In this document: positions 1 through 4,739 of the stretch, piece after piece
Position numbering within the stretch: the first letter of the stretch is position 1
Layout: the number at the start of each line of letters is the position of its first letter
From: Acidobacteriota bacterium
Lineage (GTDB): Bacteria > Acidobacteriota > Terriglobia > Bryobacterales > Bryobacteraceae
Direction: 5' to 3'
Length of the DNA: 6,750 nt
Assembly (NCBI GenBank): GCA_018268875.1
Contig: JAFDVT010000329.1
Span: 1 to 6,750 of the forward strand
Made by a program: the position numbers and the translations under genes
The notes under the pieces: generated by a model
The model's database searches: none
Told to the model about the DNA's origin: nothing
What the model saw: the letters and a program-made list of their open reading frames with translations, nothing else

Positions 1-530
1 ACCACTACCTCATCTTTGACGCATACTCAGACCCTGTGCGGATTGTGAGCACGGCGGCTATTGTCGCCGTTACGGTCCTGTTGTTGCAGGTGCGCCAGCC
101 TGTGCTGGCAGCGGTGGTCGCGTTCTCTCTGACGGCCTGGCTGTTCCTTGGGGTCACGAAGCAGACCAACTACGCCGCCATTCATGAGGCCGAGATCGAC
201 GACGTCGGAAGCTGGGTTCGCCGGAACACGCCGAAGGAGGCGCTGTTTCAGATGCCGGAACTCACCAAGTCGCTGGTGGCTGGGATCTTCCGGGTACGGT
301 CGCAGCGGGCGCTGTACGTGGACCAGAAATCGGGCGGCCAGGTGAACTATTCACGGGAGTTTTCGATGGAGTGGTGGCGGCGGATGGCGATCGCCGACGA
401 CAAGGCGAAGCCGCTTGCTTCCTGGCGCGATCAAGGCGTGGATTACATTGTCCTCAAGGCCGCGACGAAGTTCGATGAGTCGCCAGCCGTGTACCGGAAC
501 GCGAAGTATGCGGTGTATAAGCTTCGCTAG
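1..530 (+). CDS. C-terminal part of a polytopic membrane protein, probably GT-C glycosyltransferase-like (5' end outside window)
   Basis: The frame beginning at base 3 is open from the window edge to TAG at 528-530 and gives 175 visible residues. A GTG at 36 could be read as a start, but the residues before it (HYLIFDAYSDPV) continue the protein naturally and a start there would fall beside a membrane segment, so this is the tail of a longer gene. Two hydrophobic stretches (about bases 42-100 and 105-165) are followed by a soluble tail with W-V-R-R-N-T-P, then R-A-L-Y-V-D and E-W-W-R-R-M, ending in a short beta-rich piece (VDYIVLKA...YAVYKLR). This pattern of last transmembrane helices plus an extracytoplasmic 'W-x-R-x-N-T-P...' domain is known from large GT-C-like membrane proteins of unknown substrate, such as those carrying DUF6798-type tails. 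The catalytic N-terminal loop is not in the window, so the function is an inference. Confidence 0.7.
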   Translation, partial: HYLIFDAYSDPVRIVSTAAIVAVTVLLLQVRQPVLAAVVAFSLTAWLFLGVTKQTNYAAIHEAEIDDVGSWVRRNTPKEALFQMPELTKSLVAGIFRVRSQRALYVDQKSGGQVNYSREFSMEWWRRMAIADDKAKPLASWRDQGVDYIVLKAATKFDESPAVYRNAKYAVYKLR

Positions 531-531
531 A
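522..531 (+). repeat. Left copy of 10-bp direct repeat CTTCGCTAGA
   Basis: CTTCGCTAGA covers the last two sense codons and the TAG stop of the upstream membrane-protein gene. An identical copy lies at 1322-1331, exactly 800 bp away, at the stop of the zeta-type toxin gene. The match does not extend on either side. Ten-base matches are common by chance in a window this size, so only the position makes it notable. Confidence 0.4.
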
Positions 532-533
532 AT
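528..533 (+). promoter_or_regulatory. Possible -10 box (TAGAAT) for the toxin-antitoxin pair
   Basis: TAGAAT matches the sigma-70 -10 consensus at five of six positions and overlaps the TAG stop of the upstream gene. It lies 8 bp before the ATG at 542, a spacing that would give a leaderless or nearly leaderless transcript. There is no Shine-Dalgarno sequence in this gap, which fits. No convincing -35 element is seen about 17 bp upstream, so this is a weak call. Confidence 0.25.
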
Positions 534-541
534 AGTAGTCG

Positions 542-760
542 ATGGTTCACACCAGCATTCTTACTGAGCAATTCATCAGGGATGCGCAGACTGCCACGAG
601 GCAGGCGCGTGAAGCCACGTTAGCGGCCGGGCATTCCGTCTTCTTCCTGGATGACGCGGGCCGCTATGTCGAAGAACTTCCGGACGGCCGCCGCTTCGAA
701 GTCCGCCTCGAAAATTCCAAGAGCACCAGAATCCGGGAATTGACTCGCGACGCCGCTTAA
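542..760 (+). CDS. Small probable antitoxin of a zeta-type toxin-antitoxin pair
   Basis: This 72-residue protein starts at ATG 542, 11 bp after the upstream gene, and ends at TAA 758-760. Residues 5-29 look like an amphipathic helix rich in Ala, Arg, Gln and Thr. Residues 30-55 (AGHSVFFLDDAGRYVEELPD then GRRFEV) look like a beta hairpin, and the tail is charged. There is no DNA-binding motif, signal peptide or membrane segment. The role is inferred from context: zeta-toxin-like kinases in many bacteria are preceded by a short gene of this size with an 'AG-x-V...DGR' core that is taken to be the antitoxin. It does not visibly resemble the classical epsilon antitoxin of Firmicute plasmids. The start has no ribosome binding site, so translation may be leaderless or may follow from the upstream gene. 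The coding assignment is solid; the antitoxin role is moderately sure. Confidence 0.75.
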   Translation: MVHTSILTEQFIRDAQTATRQAREATLAAGHSVFFLDDAGRYVEELPDGRRFEVRLENSKSTRIRELTRDAA

Positions 761-1330
761 GTGCCTACCTTAACTGTTCTCGCGGGTCCCAATGGTTCCG
801 GCAAGAGCACCCTTACGGCGCGGCTCAACCTCGGTCCGCGCGAGAATTTGGTGGATCCCGATGCGATCGCCCGGGAACTCGACCCCGTTGATCCTTCCCG
901 CGCCGCCCTGTCCGCCGGACGGGAAACGATTCACCGCTGCCGGACCTTTGTAGAAACCGGCGCGGACTTTGTTCTCGAAACCACGCTCGCTGGAAACAGC
1001 GCCATTGCGGTGATGCGCAACGCCAAGGCCGCGCACTATCACATACGGCTGATTTACATTGCGTTGAACGATCCGACGTTGAACATTCAACGTGTGCGGG
1101 CCAGATTCGCGATGGGCGGACACGACGTGCCGGACGAAGACATTGTGCGGCGCTACGAACGGAGCCAGCGTAACTTTGCCAGCGCGGCGGGCCTTGCGGA
1201 TGAATCGGCGGTCTTTGATAATTCCGGCGAAGAGATTCGCCCGATCGCCGAACTTGCTGGTTTGGAAGTGATTTGGCAGGCGGCGGAACTGCCCGCCTGG
1301 GCGGAAAAAATCCTGCTAGACCTTCGCTAG
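761..1330 (+). CDS. Zeta-toxin / AAA-type P-loop kinase family protein
   Basis: This 189-residue protein has a near N-terminal Walker A motif, GPNGSGKST, at residues 9-17. VDPD at 31-34 sits where zeta kinases carry the catalytic aspartate, and FVLETT at 70-75 matches the 'F-x-x-E-T' strand of the family. GGHDVP at 119-124 and RRYERS at 130-135 are the arginine-rich lid of the COG4185/zeta-toxin group. Classical zeta toxins phosphorylate UDP-N-acetylglucosamine and block peptidoglycan synthesis; the substrate of this short chromosomal branch is not established. The GTG start at 761 follows the antitoxin TAA with no gap and in the same frame, and has no ribosome binding site, so translation probably depends on re-initiation after the antitoxin. 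The 3' end overlaps the convergent DUF507 gene by 15 bp. The key residues are intact, so the enzyme is likely active. A non-toxic nucleotide or sugar kinase is the main alternative. Confidence 0.85.
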   Translation: MPTLTVLAGPNGSGKSTLTARLNLGPRENLVDPDAIARELDPVDPSRAALSAGRETIHRCRTFVETGADFVLETTLAGNSAIAVMRNAKAAHYHIRLIYIALNDPTLNIQRVRARFAMGGHDVPDEDIVRRYERSQRNFASAAGLADESAVFDNSGEEIRPIAELAGLEVIWQAAELPAWAEKILLDLR

Positions 1331-1906
1331 ATCAATCCCGAGCTTCTTCATTTCCTCGGCGTAGTATCGGCGGTGTAACACATCCCACTCCTCGCCGCCT
1401 TCGGTGATCTCGCGCTTGATCGTCTTTACCTTCAACCGCGCCGCGTGATCCACTTTATCCTCCATCTGGAGGATTTCCGTCAGTATCTTCACGATCTCCA
1501 GGCGGGCCGCGTTGGCGTCGCCCTTCACCCGGAACTCGCGCCGGGTCTTGAACAACTGCATCAGCTTGTGCGACAGGTCGTTGATCTTGTCGCGCGAAAG
1601 CTTCATCTTGTCGCCCGAATCACGGCCCGACGCGCGAATGATCTTGCGCTGCTGGATCAATTGATTCTTGATCTTGCGGAACATGTCCTGGTAGCTGATG
1701 CCTTCTTTGCGCATCACTTCCGAATACTGTTCCAGCAAATCGCGAGCTTCGTCGTTCAGCTTGTCTTCAATCGCCAGGTCGTCTTCAATGAGCGTTGCGA
1801 TGGATTCGGCCGCTCGGCCAAGATCGCTGGTCTCGATAATGCGAGGCGTCATCCGCTTAAGCAACTGCGCGGCGATGTAGTCGATGAACTCGGGTGCAAG
1901 AAGCAT
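1316..1906 (-). CDS. DUF507 family protein with two tandem halves
   Basis: The 196-residue product is strongly helical and charged, with no signal peptide or membrane segment, so it is expected in the cytoplasm. I recognise it as DUF507, a family of unknown function. It has two related halves. The first is about residues 1-90 (MLLAPEFIDYIA...). The second starts at Met101 with MKLSRDKIN and ends with EEWDVLHRRYYAEEMKKLGI. EDKLNDEAR at 47-55 aligns with EDKVDHAAR at 149-157. Start ATG 1904-1906 is chosen because DUF507 homology begins there; the frame stays open upstream to 2893, but that part is only the antisense of the regulator gene. No ribosome binding site precedes the ATG. The gene is divergent from the TrmB-type regulator, and its stop (CTA at 1316-1318 on the plus strand) lies within the toxin gene. 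Confidence 0.85.
   Translation of the reverse strand: MLLAPEFIDYIAAQLLKRMTPRIIETSDLGRAAESIATLIEDDLAIEDKLNDEARDLLEQYSEVMRKEGISYQDMFRKIKNQLIQQRKIIRASGRDSGDKMKLSRDKINDLSHKLMQLFKTRREFRVKGDANAARLEIVKILTEILQMEDKVDHAARLKVKTIKREITEGGEEWDVLHRRYYAEEMKKLGIDLAKV
1322..1331 (+). repeat. Right copy of 10-bp direct repeat CTTCGCTAGA
   Basis: This second copy covers the last two sense codons and TAG of the toxin gene and lies inside the last codons of the minus-strand DUF507 gene. Together with 522-531 it brackets the toxin-antitoxin cassette. Confidence 0.4.
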
Positions 1907-1926
1907 GGGCGGCGGAGGCTTCGTCC

Positions 1927-1935
1927 AGTGTATCA
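1927..1935 (-). promoter_or_regulatory. Possible extended -10 promoter (TGATACACT) of the DUF507 gene
   Basis: Read on the minus strand, TGATACACT fits the extended -10 pattern TGnTAnnnT and ends 20 bp before the DUF507 ATG. Transcription from it would give a 5' leader of roughly 13 nt. No -35 element is visible, which extended -10 promoters can tolerate. The same TGATA core recurs before the divergent regulator gene. Confidence 0.35.
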
Positions 1936-1988
1936 AACGCCCATCGCCGCGCCGCCGCGGATGGCGATCCTGCCCGCGAATCCGCTTT

Positions 1989-1997
1989 TGATATGCT
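1989..1997 (+). promoter_or_regulatory. Possible extended -10 promoter (TGATATGCT) of the TrmB-type regulator
   Basis: TGATATGCT fits the extended -10 pattern and ends 14 bp before the ATG at 2012. The transcript would then start near 2004, leaving a leader of only about 8 nt, which would cut off the apparent Shine-Dalgarno sequence at 2000-2003. Either the start site is further upstream or the SD match is not used. No -35 box is visible. Confidence 0.3.
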
Positions 1998-1999
1998 CT

Positions 2000-2003
2000 A
2001 GGA
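2000..2003 (+). promoter_or_regulatory. Ribosome binding site (AGGA) deciding the regulator start
   Basis: AGGA lies 8 nt before ATG 2012. It supports this Met as the start, rather than any codon in the long open stretch upstream, which is antisense to the DUF507 gene. Confidence 0.45.
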
Positions 2004-2011
2004 ACTTGAAG

Positions 2012-2854
2012 ATGACCCAGGAATTGAAAGACAACGATTTCCAGCGCTTCTGGCGGCGGTTGCAAACCCTCGGGCTCAATGCCTACGAGGCTCGCTCCTA
2101 CCTGGTGCTGGTCGGCCATCCACGATTCAAGGCCCTCGAACTCGCTGCCCGCGCCCATGTCCCGCGGCAGAAAATCTACGAAGTGCTCGATTCTCTCGTC
2201 GAAAAGGGATTCGCCCAGGTCATTCAGGAAAAGACCAAGCTGTTCTCCGCGGTCGAACCCGCGCTGGCTGTACCCGCGTATCTCGAACGCCGTTCGCAAC
2301 AACTGCAGCAGGAAATCACCGAGCAGGCCCGCATGGCCTCCGGTCTCGTCGAAGACCTCAACACGACCTACTCCGAAGGCCAGGAAGGCCGCGGAACTCT
2401 CGACTTTCTGCGCATCGTCGGCGACCAGGGTCAAACCGCAGCGCAGTATCGCAAAATGCTGAGCGAGGTTCAGAACGAGTACGTGGAATTCTCGCGTCCG
2501 CCGTATGCCGTGGATCCGCTCGATGAACAACTGGTGCGCGAGGCTCGCCAGCGCGGGGTCGCCTGCCGCCTCATCTTTCAGGCCGGCGCGCTCGACGACG
2601 CTCATCTGCAGCGTCTGCAGGAATACCTTGCCATGGGCGTCAGCATCCGGTTTGTCGATTCGCTGCCGATGAAGCTTGCGCTGTTTGACTGCAAGCAGGG
2701 CATGATCGCGCTGCTCGACCCGGTGGTCACCAAGCCCGCCTGGACCTCGGTGATGTTCGATCACGACGGCATGGGCGCCGCGATGAAGGGCCTGTTCGAA
2801 GACTATTGGCGGCAGTCCGTACCATCGCAGACCACCGAAATGACCGCGGCCTGA
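2012..2854 (+). CDS. TrmB-family transcriptional regulator
   Basis: This 280-residue cytoplasmic protein has the TrmB layout. Residues 17-83 form an N-terminal winged helix: LGLNAYEARSYLVLV at 20-34, then ELAARAHVPRQKIYEVLDSL at 43-62 as the helix-turn-helix, then a wing ending KLFSAVEP at 76-83. A coiled-coil linker at about 84-120 (LERRSQQLQQEITEQ) is expected to drive dimerisation. The C-terminal domain has the TrmB/phospholipase-D-like pattern, with VEFSRPP at 158-164 and LDEQLVREARQRGVACRLIF at 170-189. In archaea TrmB proteins sense sugars; bacterial members are poorly known and no ligand can be read from the sequence. The frame is open back to 1445, but only the part from Met 2012 is protein-like in this family. 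Possible targets are its own divergent spacer or the downstream envelope operon, which starts 71 bp after its stop. Confidence 0.88.
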   Translation: MTQELKDNDFQRFWRRLQTLGLNAYEARSYLVLVGHPRFKALELAARAHVPRQKIYEVLDSLVEKGFAQVIQEKTKLFSAVEPALAVPAYLERRSQQLQQEITEQARMASGLVEDLNTTYSEGQEGRGTLDFLRIVGDQGQTAAQYRKMLSEVQNEYVEFSRPPYAVDPLDEQLVREARQRGVACRLIFQAGALDDAHLQRLQEYLAMGVSIRFVDSLPMKLALFDCKQGMIALLDPVVTKPAWTSVMFDHDGMGAAMKGLFEDYWRQSVPSQTTEMTAA

Positions 2855-2892
2855 AACGGTACCTTCGCTGGCGGAGCTACGTCCCTTCCTCA

Positions 2893-2898
2893 TACACT
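2893..2898 (+). promoter_or_regulatory. Possible -10 box (TACACT) of the envelope operon
   Basis: TACACT lies in the 71-bp gap between the regulator and the propeller gene, 27 bp before ATG 2926. Transcription would start near 2905 and leave a short leader that still contains the ribosome binding site. The same hexamer is the -10 candidate of the DUF507 gene. No -35 match is seen. Confidence 0.3.
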
Positions 2899-2908
2899 TG
2901 TAAAAGTA

Positions 2909-2914
2909 GAGGAG
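2909..2914 (+). promoter_or_regulatory. Strong ribosome binding site (GAGGAG) of the propeller gene
   Basis: GAGGAG within AGAGGAGA is the best Shine-Dalgarno match in the window. Its end is 11 nt before ATG 2926, 5 nt before TTG 2920 and 17 nt before ATG 2932. It supports 2926, with TTG 2920 as an alternative adding two residues. Confidence 0.6.
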
Positions 2915-2925
2915 ATTGATTGTTT

Positions 2926-4173
2926 ATGACGATGCACCGCCGGCAATTCCTCTCTGGTATCGCGGCCGCTACCGGCCTCGGTTACGCGCTGCCTGCCACC
3001 ACGCCTTCCGATTGGCCGCAATGGCGAGGCCCGAGGCGCGATGGCATATCCACCGAAACCGGCTTGCTCGCCAGTTGGCCGTCCGGTAGCGGACCCAAGC
3101 GCTTGTGGCAGATTTCGAACCTCGGTGAAGGGTACGGTTCGCTGGCGGTTGCGGGTGAACGGATCTACGTCCAGGGACGGCGCGGCAACGATTCGGTGGT
3201 GTTTGCGCTCAATCGCGCGAACGGCGCTCCCGTCTGGTTCTCGATCCTTGGCCCGAGGCTCGATCAGGACCGGGGTCCCGGGCCGCGTTCGACGCCTACC
3301 GTCGACGGCGAAAGCATCTACGCGCTTTCGGAAAATGGCGACCTCTCCTGTATTCGCTTCAAAGACGGCAGTTCGCAATGGAAGCGGAACATCCTGAAAG
3401 ATTTTGGCGGCGACAACCCGCACTGGAACCTGAGCGAGTCCCCGCTGATTGACGGCAATAACGTCATCGTGACGCCGGGCGGCCGCGATGCCTGCGTCGT
3501 CGCGCTCGACAAAACCACCGGCAAGACCGTTTGGACGTCCAAAGGCTTGAGCGACAGCGCGGGCTACTCGTCCTGCATCGTGGCCGATGTCGCGGGCGTT
3601 CGCACCATCATGACGTTGACCGCGCAGGCCGGCGTCGGAATCCGGGCGAGCGACGGCAAGCTGATGTGGCGCGAACAATCGCCCGCCAACGGTACGGCCA
3701 ACTGCACGACGCCTGTGCTCGAAGGCAACCGCGTGTTCTATACGTCGGCCTACGGCACGGGTTGCGCGATGCTGGAACTTACCTCCGGCGGCAACAACCT
3801 GGTCGCCGCGGAAAAGAAGTACTTCAATCGCGACATGCAGAATCACCATGGCGGCGTGGTGGTTCACCAAGGGCATGTCTACGGCTTTTCGAACGCGATC
3901 CTTACGTGTATGGAACTCGCCACCGGCAAGGCCGTATGGAAGGATCGCAGCGTCGGCAAGGGTTCCATCACGTTCGCCGACGGCAAGCTCTATCTGCTTA
4001 GCGAAGGGCAGGTGATGGGGCTTGCGGAAGCCACTCCCGCCGGCTACAAGGAACTCGGCCGCTTCCCGATCGAGGATCAGGGGCTGCCTTCGTGGGCGCA
4101 TCCGGTGGTCTGTGGCGGCAAACTGTATATTCGCAATCAGGGTCTGTTGAGTTGCTACGACGTCAAAGCCTGA
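2926..4173 (+). CDS. Tat-exported PQQ-binding-like beta-propeller protein
   Basis: The 415-residue product begins with a twin-arginine signal: RRQFLSG at residues 5-11, a hydrophobic stretch to about 22, and a likely cleavage after ALPA at 24. The mature protein opens with WPQWRGPRRDG at 30-40, a signature of a large family of PQQ-like propellers common in Acidobacteria and Planctomycetes. Blade repeats of the '(D/T)-G-x-x-x-W' kind recur at about bases 3217, 3361, 3510, 3648 and 3917 (NGAPVW, DGSSQW, TGKTVW, DGKLMW, TGKAVW), as in BamB and PQQ_2 repeats. Such proteins are exported scaffolds or binding proteins; membership does not imply that the quinone is bound, and no dehydrogenase domain is present. 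It is the first gene of a likely three-gene operon and overlaps the next gene. Tat export suggests it folds before transport. Function beyond this is not known. Confidence 0.88.
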   Translation: MTMHRRQFLSGIAAATGLGYALPATTPSDWPQWRGPRRDGISTETGLLASWPSGSGPKRLWQISNLGEGYGSLAVAGERIYVQGRRGNDSVVFALNRANGAPVWFSILGPRLDQDRGPGPRSTPTVDGESIYALSENGDLSCIRFKDGSSQWKRNILKDFGGDNPHWNLSESPLIDGNNVIVTPGGRDACVVALDKTTGKTVWTSKGLSDSAGYSSCIVADVAGVRTIMTLTAQAGVGIRASDGKLMWREQSPANGTANCTTPVLEGNRVFYTSAYGTGCAMLELTSGGNNLVAAEKKYFNRDMQNHHGGVVVHQGHVYGFSNAILTCMELATGKAVWKDRSVGKGSITFADGKLYLLSEGQVMGLAEATPAGYKELGRFPIEDQGLPSWAHPVVCGGKLYIRNQGLLSCYDVKA

Positions 4174-4739
4174 TCGCTTTCCTCTTACTGGCGTCCGCCG
4201 CCCGTGCGACCGAGATTCAGCTTTCCTACCAGGTGCTGGAGCGCCTCATCGCGCAGCAGGCCTTTACCGACGAGGGCCGCCGCTACGTGCGCGGCAACAA
4301 GACCGATAAATGCTCGTTTGCCTATCTCGAAAATCCCAAGATCACGCCGTCCAACGGCAAAATCGCCATCGCCGCCCGGTTCACCGGCAAATCGGCGATG
4401 AATATGTTTGGACGGTGTGTCGGAATTGGCGACGCTTTTCAACTCACTGTATATGGCGTTCCGTTTTACAACAAGGGACGCGTGGGTTTTAAGGATATCG
4501 CCGTGCAAACAGACCGGGACTCGTACTACATTCGCAAAGTCAAACAAGCGCTCATGCAGAGCCTCGAACGATCGTTCGACTACAACCTGTTGGATGACGC
4601 CAAGAAGCTCTTAGAGGACGGTCCGAACACCGGCCCGGGGGCGGTCAAACGCGAACTCATGCGGTTTGACGTCAGCAACATCGTGCCGGCCAACCATGCC
4701 CTGATTCTGACTGTGGACTTTACCCTGGCCGTCAAGTGA
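4152..4739 (+). CDS. Sec-exported protein of unknown family
   Basis: The frame is open from GTG 4092, but the TTG at 4152 gives a clean Sec signal peptide: MLRRQSLIAFLLLASAARA, with an A-R-A cleavage site after residue 19. AGGG at 4139-4142 lies 9 nt upstream. The protein is then 195 residues and overlaps the propeller gene by 22 bp. The mature part starts EIQLSYQVLERLI and continues with alternating strands (KIAIAARFTG, FQLTVYGVPFY, VGFKDIAVQ), an amphipathic helix (VKQALMQSLERSF) and a last strand (ALILTVDFTLAV). Two cysteines, C54 and C89, could form a disulfide outside the cytoplasm. I do not recognise the family. The strand-helix layout recalls small lipid-binding envelope proteins such as DUF1439/YceB, but this is a shape impression only. 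The alternative start, CTG 4170, would shorten the signal to an N-region-less form and is less likely. Confidence 0.78.
   Translation: MLRRQSLIAFLLLASAARATEIQLSYQVLERLIAQQAFTDEGRRYVRGNKTDKCSFAYLENPKITPSNGKIAIAARFTGKSAMNMFGRCVGIGDAFQLTVYGVPFYNKGRVGFKDIAVQTDRDSYYIRKVKQALMQSLERSFDYNLLDDAKKLLEDGPNTGPGAVKRELMRFDVSNIVPANHALILTVDFTLAVK

Noticed and set aside
1445..2011. Plus-strand N-terminal extension of the TrmB-type gene by 189 residues
   Set aside because: It is antisense to the DUF507 gene and has no TrmB-family content; the winged helix begins right after Met 2012, which has an AGGA site upstream.
1907..2893. Minus-strand frame that would extend the DUF507 gene to 525 residues
   Set aside because: This part is the exact antisense of the TrmB-type gene; DUF507 similarity begins only at Met 1906 and the upstream translation has no family-like pattern. 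Long antisense frames are expected at this GC content.
2890..4101. Minus-strand open frame of 403 residues opposite the propeller gene
   Set aside because: The plus strand has a strong ribosome binding site, a Tat signal and clear propeller repeats; the antisense translation is Arg/Gly/His-rich without domains.
4092..4151. GTG 4092 as start of the secreted protein
   Set aside because: It would put 20 non-hydrophobic residues, coded inside the propeller gene, in front of a good signal peptide and make an 82-bp overlap; TTG 4152 fits better.
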